A stretch of 64,000 nt of DNA from Lelliottia sp. JS-SCA-14 (GCF_035593345.1 NZ_CP141606.1:2232001-2296000); one strand, 5' to 3'; shown: positions 27,480-36,143, counted from the first letter of the stretch. Notes: a model not told the origin generated them from the sequence alone. Program-made: numbers and translations.

Positions 27480-28418
27480 TCAGAAGCGATACTGGAGACC
27501 GGCGGTAATGGTATAGTTTTTGTTAGAAATGCCAGCCGCATCTCCGCCAATCGATTCTGATTCACCGCTGTTGTTATCAATGATCTGAGTGCCGCCTTTG
27601 CCTTCCTGGTAATTGCTATAGGCAAATTCAGCAAAGACTTTGGCGTGCGGGGTGACGTAATATCCGGCATCAACTGACGCACCGTAATAACGTGAGTTGG
27701 ACGTTTTCTCACGGAAAGTCAGATCGCGCATATAGTGCTCGTCATTATCATGCGCCCGGACCCAGTCACTGAATTTAAACAGCGCGTTCAATTCAATGTC
27801 ATTAAAGCGATATTGCCCCGCGAGGCCAATGTATGGCATCGAGAATCGCTGGCTATACCCAATCCCGCGTTCGCCTGCCGGGAAATTCCCCGTATTTGTG
27901 CCGTTATCGTAATTATAAGAACCGCCGGTCGCCGTCCAGCTGAAACGGGTTTCCTGATAACCCGCGACGACGCCTGCTTTATAGTTTTCGGCCTGGAAGA
28001 CCCAGCCTTTTACATTAAGATCGTATTCATTGGCATAATTGACGTTCGTCGCCGGATGGGATGAGTGGTCTGTCCATGAGGATTGACTTTCGTTCATCCA
28101 GTCGTAGTCATCCATATGACCGGAACCTGATGCCAGAGACGTCCAGCCGCGGGCGTTCAGGGTCAGGAACGGGTACGCATCCCAGGAAATATCGCCCTTC
28201 AGAATGGCGACATTTTTAATTTTCCAGTCCAGCTGGCTGACTTTTCGACCGGTTACCTCGTCATAAACCCTTTCCTGGGATTTCCCGCTCAGCATGCCAG
28301 CGGAGGCTGAAACACTGAGACTTTCCGGGGAAAAATCCGGTGTCCATGGCGAGGACTCCGCATAAACTGCACCTGAAAACGTGGCCATCATCATTATCGC
28401 AACGCTACTTTTTTTCAT
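27480..28418 (-). CDS. Omptin outer-membrane protease (OmpT/PgtE type)
   Basis: This is a 312-residue outer-membrane beta-barrel aspartyl-type protease. A signal peptide ([20 protein letters not shown]) precedes the barrel. Both halves of the active site are seen: the Asp pair in GHMDDYDW (about residues 104 and 106) and the Asp-His pair in DNDEHY. The C-terminus ends in Phe (AGLQYRF), as outer-membrane barrels do. Omptins cleave after basic residues and inactivate host antimicrobial peptides. Length fits the family (about 310-317). I cannot say which named omptin is closest. Confidence 0.93.
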   Translation of the reverse strand: MKKSSVAIMMMATFSGAVYAESSPWTPDFSPESLSVSASAGMLSGKSQERVYDEVTGRKVSQLDWKIKNVAILKGDISWDAYPFLTLNARGWTSLASGSGHMDDYDWMNESQSSWTDHSSHPATNVNYANEYDLNVKGWVFQAENYKAGVVAGYQETRFSWTATGGSYNYDNGTNTGNFPAGERGIGYSQRFSMPYIGLAGQYRFNDIELNALFKFSDWVRAHDNDEHYMRDLTFREKTSNSRYYGASVDAGYYVTPHAKVFAEFAYSNYQEGKGGTQIIDNNSGESESIGGDAAGISNKNYTITAGLQYRF

Positions 28419-28656
28419 TATTATTTCCCTAAAGTAAATTCAATCAATGAGTTGCGGGTTTATTCTAAAAGTCATACAAATAACAATCAACTGCCAGTTT
28501 TGGTAATGACCAGAATTATTTTCACTATGAATGAAACCCTAAAAATGTCCGCACGCCACCTGGACGTGTGCGCACAAAGCCTCGTTAAATAACGTGTTAA
28601 CCTCAAGGACTCATATACACTGAGGATCCAACGAAACACTTAACAGGATAATATCC

Positions 28657-29061
28657 ATGCACTCACATCCGCTACGCCAGATTATAGAATCCTGTGACAG
28701 AGCAATTTCCGCGAAAGATTTTGATGCTCTGATGGAGAATTACGCCGAAGAGGCTGCTCTGGTGGTGAAGCCAGGTTTGATCGTGACCGGAAAAGAGAAT
28801 ATCCGTAAAGCCTTCATCGCCATTTCAGATTACTTTCAGGATCAACTTATTGTTGAGCAGGGAGAGATGCAGGTTATCGAAGGGGGTGGCGATGCGCTGG
28901 TGATCATGGAAACTAAACTTCGTTTCCCTGATGGTCAGGGCGGAACGGTCGAAACCACGCGCCGTGCAACCTATGTTTTCCGGCAGGAAAAGGGCGATCG
29001 CTGGCTGTGTACCATTGATAATTCGTATGGCACGTCTCTGTTGGACGCTGAGACTGCCTGA
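28657..29061 (+). CDS. SnoaL/NTF2-like fold protein
   Basis: The 134-residue protein has the NTF2-like cone fold. An N-terminal helix has SCDRAISAKDFDALMENYAE with the typical Asp-Phe-Asp and the Tyr-Ala-Glu-Glu-Ala strand start, and the last strands read ATYVFRQEKGDRWLCTIDN. Such proteins are small-molecule binders or isomerases, often of unknown role. It is likely cotranscribed with the 2H phosphoesterase gene 21 bp downstream. Confidence 0.8.
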   Translation: MHSHPLRQIIESCDRAISAKDFDALMENYAEEAALVVKPGLIVTGKENIRKAFIAISDYFQDQLIVEQGEMQVIEGGGDALVIMETKLRFPDGQGGTVETTRRATYVFRQEKGDRWLCTIDNSYGTSLLDAETA

Positions 29062-29082
29062 TGAGAGGAGGGCGGCTCTGTC

Positions 29083-29769
29083 ATGAGAACCAGTCAACTG
29101 CAAAACGTTTACAGCGCGACTAACCAAAAGACACTCAGTATCTGGCGGGAAACCCCCGGTATCGGTGAAATCAGAACAGAGCGTTACTACGATCCTGACA
29201 AACTGGCGCTGGCAACGGGCATTCGACCCCAGGTGCCCGCGCCAGTCGCAGGGCTTATTCGTGAGCTGGCAGCGCTGGTGCAAAGGGATCGACTGGCCGA
29301 TATGCTCCCTCTCAGCAGCGTGCATTTTACCTTTCTGCCCCTGACGCTGCCGCTGTATGAGGAAAACGAACCGCTCCCGGCGAAGACAAGGCAACTGGAA
29401 GATATCTGGCGTGAATACCAGGGCAAGCACATTGTGATCAGGCACTTGAGGCTGGTGGCGCTTCCCGGTCAGCTGTTGCTGGCCGGTATTCCGGATGATC
29501 CTGCCATTGCGATGCGTCAGTCATTTTGCGAAAGCGTTTTAAAATCGCAATGGAAAGAGGAGCTGTTGCAGCGCCACGCCGGTAGTCCATTACCCGCGCC
29601 GTTCTGGCACAGCACAATATTGCGATACAACGCGCAATTTTTACCTGAAGCATTGCGCGATTTTTTTGCCAGGCATCAGGCGGTCGATTTCGGTGAGGTT
29701 TCGGGGGAGCTGGTTTTAGCGAGAGTTAACTACAACTGGACAACGTGCTTAATCAATAGATTTGAATGA
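29083..29769 (+). CDS. 2H phosphoesterase-like protein
   Basis: The 228-residue protein contains two His-x-Thr motifs, HFT in SSVHFTFLPLTLPLY and HST in FWHSTILRYNAQ, spaced as in the 2H phosphoesterase/RNA ligase superfamily, whose members open 2',3'-cyclic phosphates. This assignment is from motif pattern, not from a close relative. The gene is 21 bp after the SnoaL-like gene. Its last 58 coding bases are repeated at 31474-31537, see findings. Confidence 0.7.
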   Translation: MRTSQLQNVYSATNQKTLSIWRETPGIGEIRTERYYDPDKLALATGIRPQVPAPVAGLIRELAALVQRDRLADMLPLSSVHFTFLPLTLPLYEENEPLPAKTRQLEDIWREYQGKHIVIRHLRLVALPGQLLLAGIPDDPAIAMRQSFCESVLKSQWKEELLQRHAGSPLPAPFWHSTILRYNAQFLPEALRDFFARHQAVDFGEVSGELVLARVNYNWTTCLINRFE

Positions 29770-29775
29770 TGTAAC
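29712..29775. repeat. 64-bp direct repeat, copy A
   Basis: The 3' end of the 2H gene plus 6 bp (GGTTTTAGCGAGAGTTAAC to GAATGATGTAAC) recurs at 31474-31537 with about five mismatches. The two copies flank the DUF421/DUF3290 module. Confidence 0.9.
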
Positions 29776-29795
29776 AGGCATTATAAGCAGAACCT

Positions 29796-29832
29796 GTAGG
29801 CCAGATAAGCGTTAGCGCCATCCGGCTTTTTT
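29796..29832. repeat. REP element with repeated tail
   Basis: GTAGGCCAGATAAGCG then CATCCGGCTTTTTT. The tail GGTCTGCGTTGTGTCAGGAG to 29883 resembles the tails at 21592 and 34148. Confidence 0.8.
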
Positions 29833-29962
29833 GCTGATTTATCAGGACGGGGGAGGATGACGGTCTGCGTTGTGTCAGGAGCGGACGTTGATGTCAGTGT
29901 TCTCAGGCAGAGGCACACCTGAAATGGCTGCCTCCTGATAATAAGGGTATTAATTTTGGAAA

Positions 29963-30598
29963 TTATTTTTCATATCCGTATAAATTTATTCTACCCGATA
30001 AATACTCGCCTAAATATACTTCACTGATTTTACTGAAGCCCTGCTTTATCACTTCATTTTCTAACCAGTCATTGTCTTTATTAAGGATTTCGAGCAGGTC
30101 ATGGTTTGCCAGACCATCCACTATAATAGGATAACGTATATTCTCATCACCACTTTGTATAATGGTTAACTGCCCATTCTGTTCCAGAACCACGCGTTTG
30201 AGTTGTTCTATTTCATAAATACCATTTGCTCTCAATTTGAACATCAAATCATTTGCAGAAACACCATTGCGTAAACACTCCTTGACATTAACACTGCCAT
30301 TATGTACCAAGGTGATAGGTTTGCCATCGATAATACGTTTAACTAACCGATTATTCTCTTTTAGAAACTTAAGAACAAAGACGAGAAAAGTCCATATAAT
30401 TAGCACCAGGACAAACTGTAGTACTGTTATCGATTCATTGTAAATTACGCCGCCGATAATCCCCCCGAGAACATAGTTCTGAACCTGATCCATTGCGGAT
30501 GAAGGGGCCAGATTCCCTTTCCCCATGAGATTTATTTGTACAATTAAACACAGTATCCCCAGACCCAGCTTTAAAATAATAGGTGTATAAATTATCAT
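29963..30598 (-). CDS. DUF421-family membrane protein (YetF-like)
   Basis: The 211-residue protein has three N-terminal membrane helices (LKLGLGILCLIVQINLMGKG, then VQNYVLGGIIGGVIYNESI, then VLQFVLVLIIWTFLVFVL) and a cytoplasmic YetF-type domain with IDGKPITLVHNGSVN and ANDLMFKLRANGI. DUF421 proteins are common in Gram-positive spore formers and lactobacilli and in some enterics. The function is not established. It is translationally close (9 bp) to the upstream DUF3290 gene. AT content is far above the core genes, suggesting horizontal transfer. Confidence 0.85.
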   Translation of the reverse strand: MIIYTPIILKLGLGILCLIVQINLMGKGNLAPSSAMDQVQNYVLGGIIGGVIYNESITVLQFVLVLIIWTFLVFVLKFLKENNRLVKRIIDGKPITLVHNGSVNVKECLRNGVSANDLMFKLRANGIYEIEQLKRVVLEQNGQLTIIQSGDENIRYPIIVDGLANHDLLEILNKDNDWLENEVIKQGFSKISEVYLGEYLSGRINLYGYEK

Positions 30599-30607
30599 TT
30601 CTCATCC

Positions 30608-31054
30608 TCAGTTTTTTATGATTTCTATGTCTGGATTTACTAACGAAACTTCAACCAGGTTGTATGTTTTTTGGTCCGGGCTTAAGTTAACCCGATAATA
30701 AAAATCATTGATTTTAATGATAATGCCGTCCGAGAGTTGTACGGAGCTGGAAAATATAGAGTTCACATTTACTTCTTTTTCTTGTGATAACAGCCTAACA
30801 AAGTTAACCATCTGTGATGATTGGGAGTGCATATTTTGGCTGTCAGTATAATCTGCATACTGAACACCAGAAAGGAAGAGTAAAAATAAGAAGGCGATGA
30901 TGGTTAAATCACGATATTTAGTTTGCAGACGATGACGCATATACAGGCTAAAAACAACGATCAGGATAAATAAAGTGCTAAATATAATGATGTATTTTAA
31001 ATAATCATTGATGTTAGACTGCATTTGTAGATAATCGATACTATAAAATCTCAT
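30608..31054 (-). CDS. DUF3290-family membrane protein
   Basis: The 148-residue protein has a hydrophobic helix near residues 20-38 (YIIIFSTLFILIVVFSLY) and another near 48-62 (DLTIIAFLFLLFLSGVQY), then a soluble domain with KINDFYYRVNLSPDQ. DUF3290 genes typically precede DUF421 genes in Firmicutes, the same order as here. First gene of the pair. The first ATG has a poor ribosome site and a start at 31021 is possible. Very AT-rich. Confidence 0.75.
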   Translation of the reverse strand: MRFYSIDYLQMQSNINDYLKYIIIFSTLFILIVVFSLYMRHRLQTKYRDLTIIAFLFLLFLSGVQYADYTDSQNMHSQSSQMVNFVRLLSQEKEVNVNSIFSSSVQLSDGIIIKINDFYYRVNLSPDQKTYNLVEVSLVNPDIEIIKN

Positions 31055-31186
31055 ATATTTATAATCCTTAAACCCTCAAGATCACATTTTTATTATAATA
31101 ACACATTATCTCTTCCTGCTCTGATGTTCCTTAACAACTAACACGCCTGGTGATAAGTTGAATCAAATGTATTTTGTCAAAAATTT

Positions 31187-31330
31187 TGAGCTGTCGGAGG
31201 GGGACCAGGCGCGATTGTGGGTCAACAACTCTTTCGTCATAAAACGCAAAAGCAGCCGTTCAAAACCTGGTTTATTGTCAGTGTCCCGGCGAAGGTGGCG
31301 GTGTATCAGCTTTATCCCGTTTCGCTTTAA
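31187..31330 (+). pseudogene. DUF1294 gene fragment
   Basis: About 140 bp match the 3' part of the DUF1294 gene at 35925-36065 (for example GCGCGATTGTGGGTCAACAA and CATAAAACGCAAAAGCAGCC) with small deletions and frame changes. A start codon and the first half are missing. A reverse REP follows, as after the complete gene. Confidence 0.8.
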
Positions 31331-31342
31331 TGCTTTGAATGT

Positions 31343-31376
31343 GAAGCCGGATGGCGCTAACGCTTATCCGGCCTAG
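31343..31376. repeat. REP element, reverse orientation
   Basis: AAGCCGGATGGCGCTAACG then CTTATCCGGCCTA. Confidence 0.85.
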
Positions 31377-31473
31377 GGATTAAAACAAGTGGGAATACGC
31401 AAATCACTCATCATGTTCATCAATCAGCGTCAGCATAAAGGATTGATACGTTAGTCACGGCCTCCTGGTAATA

Positions 31474-31537
31474 GGTTTTAGCGAGAGTTAACTATAACTG
31501 GATAACATGCTTAACAAATAGATTTGAATGATGTAAC
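31474..31537. repeat. 64-bp direct repeat, copy B
   Basis: This matches 29712-29775, including the last codons of the 2H phosphoesterase gene, which here have no gene in front of them. It runs directly into cassette leader copy 2. Confidence 0.9.
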
Positions 31538-31867
31538 TCCTTGAAAAAATTACATTCAACAACGAGATCCTCCTTCCGGTAATACCCGTTGTCGATATCC
31601 GGTTATCGCCGTATTCTTCATCCGCACCTGCAAAATCAGGTACCGGGATTGACCTCCTGAAACACTCTTGTTGGCGACACTCCGGCGCGTCCACGCCTGT
31701 TTTGTGTCGTGCACACGGCTACGCTACAATGGCGGGCCGGGTGGGGGCGTCGCAAGACGCGCCGGTTGCCAACAAGATCGGTAAGGTCAACCCCGCCCGG
31801 ATCTGCCACCCGTGAGATTGACCTCTCCGCTGGCGGTTATCACAAACATCTTGTTGGAGTTTTCCCC
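31518..31867 (+). other. Cassette leader, copy 2, with Ash-like short frame
   Basis: This is the counterpart of 24745-25092. The short frame at 31729-31815 encodes MAGRVGASQDAPVANKIGKV and a few more residues, preceded in frame by VLCRAHGYAT. Both copies keep the frame, its length (28 residues) and the 53-nt distance to the next start, while the last 30 bases before that start differ completely. Here TTGGAG gives the downstream gene a strong ribosome site. Confidence 0.6.
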
Positions 31868-32305
31868 ATGACCACCATTTTCACCCCAGCCCACGATTTA
31901 CTGAGCGTCCCGTTCAGCGCCGCGACAGACTTCACCGATCTCGCCGACTGCTGCGATCGTTTTGCCGAAACCCTGATGGAATGCCACGAACCCGCGTACA
32001 AACTGGCGCTGCTGGGCCGAATCAGTGCGTGCCTCGCGTTGCTTCGCCCGACGCTTAGCGAACCCATCCCGGCGCACCTGATTGAGCGCTTTACTGTCGA
32101 CACGCTCCCAGAAACGCCATCGTATTTTGAGCCTGACGCCGAAGCGCTGTGCGATTACTGCCAGACGCTGACTCAGCTGCTCTGCCAGCAGTCGCTGTTA
32201 CCGGAGATGGAAAAATCCCTGCGCGGGTTGCTGTGTGAACTGATGTGGATGTTCGCCGGGGAGCTAAACGCACCGCGCTGGGCTCGCCAGCAGACTGCGC
32301 ACTAA
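31868..32305 (+). CDS. Cassette protein copy 2 (145 aa, unknown)
   Basis: This is the paralogue of the protein at 25093. Changes include R9H, T17S, N40H and C64S. The tightly conserved core YKLALLGRISACLALLRPTL and PEMEKSLRGLLCELMWMFAG is unchanged. A GGAG site 8 nt before the ATG suggests stronger translation than copy 1. A longer frame running in from 31709 covers the leader but in a different frame from the Ash-like peptide and is not favoured. The family is unknown to me. Confidence 0.78.
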   Translation: MTTIFTPAHDLLSVPFSAATDFTDLADCCDRFAETLMECHEPAYKLALLGRISACLALLRPTLSEPIPAHLIERFTVDTLPETPSYFEPDAEALCDYCQTLTQLLCQQSLLPEMEKSLRGLLCELMWMFAGELNAPRWARQQTAH

Positions 32306-32314
32306 ACAGAATCG

Positions 32315-32351
32315 GTAGGCCGGATAAGCGTTAGCGCCATCCGGCTTTTTG
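32315..32351. repeat. REP element after cassette copy 2
   Basis: GTAGGCCGGATAAGCG then GCCATCCGGCTTTTTG, ten bases after the cassette stop codon. Confidence 0.85.
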
Positions 32352-32505
32352 TTGGTTGATGTGAGATCTGAGACTGGGAGTCAGTTTTGAGCCTGATGCC
32401 GCGGTCACGCTACGTTAATCTGTAACGTGCATATCAACTCAAGCTAATCATTTATTCCTGGATGCCGATACCTTTATTTATTATTCAGTATATGAAGGAA
32501 CATGT

Positions 32506-33918
32506 ATGTACTACCCACACCCTTTAATGCGTTCGCTTTTTGTTCTCTCTCTCTTGCCGTTTTCGTATGTTCAGGCTGCTGATAAACCTGCATTGACAGG
32601 TGGTGGCGTAAACCCTTTGTCGATAACTAAAATCCACGACCGTGTGAATTACATGGTGTCGTTGAACTTCAATGACGGAAAAATAGCTCAGGAATGGCAT
32701 TCCGTTGATTGTAAAAATAACAAGGCTCAGATTCTGTACAAAGATTTACTGGATAATGAGGGGCTTACCAAAGCTCGCTTTTACGGCGCCAGTTACTCAC
32801 GGTATGCGCCTGCACAGGACGATAAGCTGATGACCGCAGAGGATATCCGTACGGTTTGTAATCTACCGATAAAAGAAGCACATTGGGAAAGATTATCCGC
32901 CACGTCTTCAGTCGGCACGACCGATCTTGTCGATGTGAATAGCATCCAGCGCGTTGGCGACATTTTATCGGTACGCATGGGATACGACTATGCAGATATC
33001 ATCTGGGAACCGCCTTACGACGCGCCGCTTGAATTAAAGATTGAGCACTACTTATATAACTGTAAAACCCATCAGGGCGATGCTTTCGCCGCAATGAATA
33101 TCGACAGCGAAGGGCGTGTTACGGATTCCCTCATTACGGCTGATATTGTTCGCCGCAAAAGTAGCTTCAAAATTAACACTCAAATGGAAGAACGCTTCGG
33201 GCAAATGTGCCAACTACCGGCAGGAAAAACATTCACTGCCGAAGGGCACTTTGTACCCGCCGTTAACAAACCATCATCAACATTGATGGGGCCATCAATG
33301 CCCGATCTGAGTAATAATAATTCACAATGGCTGAGTAAATTCCCCCTTTCTGTGGCCATTGAGCACCAGGCGCAGTCGTTGATCAAACCCTGGGCACTTC
33401 CGCGTTTTAAACAGATTCGCTACACCGAAGTTAGCGCGCCTGGAGAGGTTAAAGTCCAGTTGGATGCACAGCCAGATGGTTATATACGCAAGCTGGAAGA
33501 TTATGGCATCTGGACAGTGCAGCGTTTAACCCTGGGTAACCAGCTACAGCTTAAATACACCATGTCCATCAGTAGCGGTTCTTCATTGCTCAACAAGCTA
33601 CAGACCGATCTGCGTTTCCCGTTAGTGACCGGCCAACGATATCAGGCGCAATGGGACACCATTGATGACGATAAGAAAGTTACTGCTGCAACTTTACGAT
33701 GTGAAGTAACGGGAGAGGGTGATGCGCATAGCATTGCACCTGAGTTTAGTGGGAAATATCTCTTAGTAGAATGTCATGAAACTCATGAAGGGCAACGGAG
33801 GAGTAGTGGTAAGTCAGCCTGGCTGCAAGATCTCAACGTCTTCGTCCCGGTCGCTCAGCAAGTCGGTGATAAACCTGAAAGTCTGGTAAAACTGGAAAAT
33901 GTCAGTGTGATACGTTAA
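32506..33918 (+). CDS. Large secreted protein of unknown function (470 aa)
   Basis: The 470-residue protein begins with a signal peptide (LMRSLFVLSLLPFSYVQAAD). The mature part is soluble, beta-rich and has paired cysteines (VDCKNNKAQILYKDLL with RTVCNLP; YLYNCKTHQG with GQMCQLPAG; TLRCEVTG with LLVECHETH), suggesting three disulfides and a three-part repeat of similar units. AAGGAACATGT lies before the ATG at 32506. No family recognised. Moderately low GC, no operon partner. Confidence 0.75.
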   Translation: MYYPHPLMRSLFVLSLLPFSYVQAADKPALTGGGVNPLSITKIHDRVNYMVSLNFNDGKIAQEWHSVDCKNNKAQILYKDLLDNEGLTKARFYGASYSRYAPAQDDKLMTAEDIRTVCNLPIKEAHWERLSATSSVGTTDLVDVNSIQRVGDILSVRMGYDYADIIWEPPYDAPLELKIEHYLYNCKTHQGDAFAAMNIDSEGRVTDSLITADIVRRKSSFKINTQMEERFGQMCQLPAGKTFTAEGHFVPAVNKPSSTLMGPSMPDLSNNNSQWLSKFPLSVAIEHQAQSLIKPWALPRFKQIRYTEVSAPGEVKVQLDAQPDGYIRKLEDYGIWTVQRLTLGNQLQLKYTMSISSGSSLLNKLQTDLRFPLVTGQRYQAQWDTIDDDKKVTAATLRCEVTGEGDAHSIAPEFSGKYLLVECHETHEGQRRSSGKSAWLQDLNVFVPVAQQVGDKPESLVKLENVSVIR

Positions 33919-33927
33919 TTCGCAAAC

Positions 33928-33953
33928 AGGCTCACCGCTTTAGCGGGTGAGCC
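33928..33953 (+). terminator. Hairpin after the 470-aa gene
   Basis: GGCTCACC and GGTGAGCC flank GCTTTAGCG. No T-run follows, so it is an imperfect terminator candidate. Confidence 0.5.
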
Positions 33954-33958
33954 TAAGA

Positions 33959-34088
33959 GGCGCTCTGCCAGCAATCGCTGTTTCCGGAAATGGAAAAATC
34001 CCTGCGCAGGTTGCTGTGTGAACTGATGTGGATGTTCGTCGGGGAGCTAAACGCATCGCGCTGGACTCGCCAGTAAACTGCGTACTAA
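33959..34088 (+). pseudogene. 3' fragment of the 145-aa cassette gene
   Basis: The sequence from GGCGCTCTGCCAGCAATCG to CGCCAGTAAACTGCGTACTAA matches the last 130 bases of copy 2 at about 32180-32305, with a new in-frame TAA before the old stop. The upstream two thirds and the leader are missing. The following AAACAGAATCG and REP also match copy 2, so the fragment was copied with its downstream flank. Confidence 0.85.
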
Positions 34089-34097
34089 ACAGAATCG

Positions 34098-34177
34098 GTA
34101 GGCCGGATAAGTGCCAGCGCCATCCGGCTTTTTGTGGAGGGTGGAGACTGGTGGTCTGCTTTGTGCCAGAAGCGGAC
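34098..34177. repeat. REP element with repeated tail
   Basis: The REP at 34098-34133 is followed by CTGGTGGTCTGCTTTGTGCC to 34177, nearly the same as 21592-21621. The tail itself is an imperfect inverted repeat (GTCTGCTT/AAGCGGAC). Confidence 0.85.
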
Positions 34178-34231
34178 ATTACCAGATCCCCTTTATATTA
34201 ATCGCTAAGTCGTACATCGGCCTAGTGAGTT

Positions 34232-34417
34232 TTATCCAAATAAGATTTTACAGCCAGTTATCATGGTAAACGTCATTATCAGATAAAAGAACTGGCGTTG
34301 TGAAAGCGAGGGAAAGCAATCTTTTCTGGCCAGCGTATAGATGACACCTGCAAGTAAAATAAACGCAGTTGTTGAAGATGGCAGTTCACTGAGTAAAATC
34401 CAGAATGAGCGATCCAT
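34232..34417 (-). CDS. Small two-helix membrane protein (61 aa)
   Basis: The 61-residue protein begins MDRSFWILLSELPSSTTAF and has two hydrophobic helices (TAFILLAGVIYTLA and FFYLIMTFTMITGCKILF). Its ATG shares the A of the upstream gene's TGA stop (TGATG), so it should be translated by coupling to that gene. No family recognised. Confidence 0.6.
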   Translation of the reverse strand: MDRSFWILLSELPSSTTAFILLAGVIYTLARKDCFPSLSQRQFFYLIMTFTMITGCKILFG

Positions 34418-35322
34418 CAATACATCTCACCGTTACCAAAACGGAATGTTACATTTTGTTTTCTGGTGTCCCTCACGCCTCCCATGCTGAGTAAATTTTC
34501 AACAATAGTGTTTATTGATGAGCTTGGTGTTTCATCATTGAAGTATGGTTGTCTTACAGGTCCTGCAACCAAATCGACATTATTTATTCTCTCAAATGAC
34601 ATTTTCCCTGAGAAGCCAGAACTGCATAGTGAATGAAGCTGCATACGGATGAAGCCACTGACATACGCAGCAAACCACGGCCTGCCGAATACCGCTGTGT
34701 ATTTTTTATCTGAGGGCCATAGGTAGCTGTCCAGTTCCCTGCAGTTGTAGTTCAGTGTGTTTCCATCAATGTATAAATATCCATACATTCTGAATCCGAA
34801 CCATGGAAAGCTAATATGAGGATTGACTGTTTTGGTACGGCCCGCCAGAGCTGTCCGTTTAGCAAGCAACACTAAACATCTGTCTGTTTCATCGAGTACT
34901 TCATAACAGGAAACAGGAGCTGGCTCTCCCCAGTATTCTTCGTTATACAGGCAATTATAGACCTGAACGATATCCAGATCGTTTAATGTCTTTATACGGT
35001 CATTCACCACAGCCTCTGTTAAGGTGCCCTTCAGTGCTGCTAATTGAGATAATCTCTGAAGGTCAGATGATGGCAGACGGTTTCTGTATGTCTGGAGTTC
35101 TTCTCGCATGTGAGCAACGATTTGCTGATCTTCGATAGCTTTATCACTGGTGGTGTGATTTAGCAGATCTCCCCAGCAAGAAAATCGATAAAAATACGCG
35201 ACCATCTCATAGGCATGGTTCAATTGAACATTGCAGTGATCCCTGAGGAAACGGGCCTGTTTGCGAAGCTGATCGAGTGAGGGGACATAACGGTGATCGT
35301 TAACATTGATGCGTGGGAGCAT
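34417..35322 (-). CDS. Unknown protein with N-terminal helical bundle (301 aa)
   Basis: The first 60 residues (PSLDQLRKQARFLRDHCNVQ, NHAYEMVAYFYRFSCWGDLL) have the pattern of a helical domain seen at the N-terminus of several plasmid-borne and glyoxalase-superfamily proteins. The rest, including FPWFGFRMYGYLYIDGN, is not recognised. The gene is AT-rich and precedes, with a 1-bp overlap, a small membrane protein. A soluble protein coupled to a two-helix partner is an arrangement seen in some defence modules. That is speculation here. Confidence 0.65.
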   Translation of the reverse strand: MLPRINVNDHRYVPSLDQLRKQARFLRDHCNVQLNHAYEMVAYFYRFSCWGDLLNHTTSDKAIEDQQIVAHMREELQTYRNRLPSSDLQRLSQLAALKGTLTEAVVNDRIKTLNDLDIVQVYNCLYNEEYWGEPAPVSCYEVLDETDRCLVLLAKRTALAGRTKTVNPHISFPWFGFRMYGYLYIDGNTLNYNCRELDSYLWPSDKKYTAVFGRPWFAAYVSGFIRMQLHSLCSSGFSGKMSFERINNVDLVAGPVRQPYFNDETPSSSINTIVENLLSMGGVRDTRKQNVTFRFGNGEMY

Positions 35323-35734
35323 TGCATGTTCCTTTTACAAATACTCTGCGGCCTGTAAACACAGAGCAAAGTTAAAAGGATATGCTCTGAAAACTAAAGG
35401 GTAAAAAGCGCGTTGGCGGATTTGTCTACAGGCTGACAGGTCTGCGCATAACCTGTTAAGCAGGTTATTAAACAATCCAATAACAGTCAATAGCCTGTGT
35501 TAAATATGTGCTCATCACTTAACTGCCCCCCAAGGCAGCTAAAGTTTCATAACCCGTACTCTACATATTTTATTCTTAGGGAAAGTGAAGTGCTATCAAC
35601 ATCTGCTCTTCACATCAGCCAAAGCCGAACCAATGAAAGACTCGATTTCAGACTCCAGGTATCTATTTCGTCCCCGATCTCCACCACATATAATCCCCCC
35701 AAACACACCCACAAAACGACCCAAACCAACCCCT
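35323..35734. other. Non-coding stretch with a perfect inverted repeat
   Basis: No credible gene in about 410 bp. ATAACCTG (35448-35455) and CAGGTTAT (35461-35468) form an 8-bp inverted repeat about 126 bp upstream of the 301-aa gene, possibly an operator. The stretch 35690-35735 is unusually rich in C and A, poor as a ribosome-binding region. Confidence 0.5.
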
Positions 35735-36079
35735 ATGAACCTCAACCGCTTCTGCTACTTACTCCTAATCCTCTCCGCCATCGGCAGCATCTTTACCCCG
35801 CACCCCGTTGCCACCTGGCTCTTACTCGCCAATCTACTGACGCTGCTGATTTACGGCGCAGACAAAATGGCGGCGCGCAAGGCCTGGCGCAGGGTGCCGG
35901 AATCCACGTTGCTGGTGTTTGGGGTTGTCGGAGGGTGGCCGGGCGCGATTGTGGGTCAACAACTCTTCCGTCATAAAACGCAAAAGCAGCCGTTCAAAAC
36001 CTGGTTTGTCGTCAGTGTGATCGTGAGTATCTCGGCGATGGTGGCGGTCTATCGGTTTTATCCTTTTTTGCCTTCCTGA
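35735..36079 (+). CDS. DUF1294-family membrane protein
   Basis: The 114-residue protein has helices at its two ends (CYLLLILSAIGSIFT, VVSVIVSISAMVAVYRFY) and the DUF1294 signature YGADKMAARKAWRRVPESTL, GVVGGWPGAIVGQQLFRHKT. Function unknown for the family. The ATG at 35735 is chosen because homology begins there, although there is no Shine-Dalgarno sequence and the upstream DNA is odd. It may thus be weakly expressed. Broken copies of its 3' end lie at 31187 and 37107. Confidence 0.75.
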   Translation: MNLNRFCYLLLILSAIGSIFTPHPVATWLLLANLLTLLIYGADKMAARKAWRRVPESTLLVFGVVGGWPGAIVGQQLFRHKTQKQPFKTWFVVSVIVSISAMVAVYRFYPFLPS

Positions 36080-36087
36080 AAAATACA

Positions 36088-36121
36088 AAGCCGGATGGCG
36101 CTAGCGCTTATCCAGCCTACT
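36088..36121. repeat. REP element, reverse orientation
   Basis: AAGCCGGATGGCGCTAGCG then CTTATCCAGCCTA, directly after the DUF1294 gene. Confidence 0.85.
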
Positions 36122-36143
36122 GGATATAAGCCCCCTGAGTCTT

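Noticed and set aside
31709..31867. Upstream extension of cassette protein copy 2
   Set aside because: The extension reads the leader in another frame than the Ash-like peptide, is not open in copy 1, and a strong GGAG site marks 31868.
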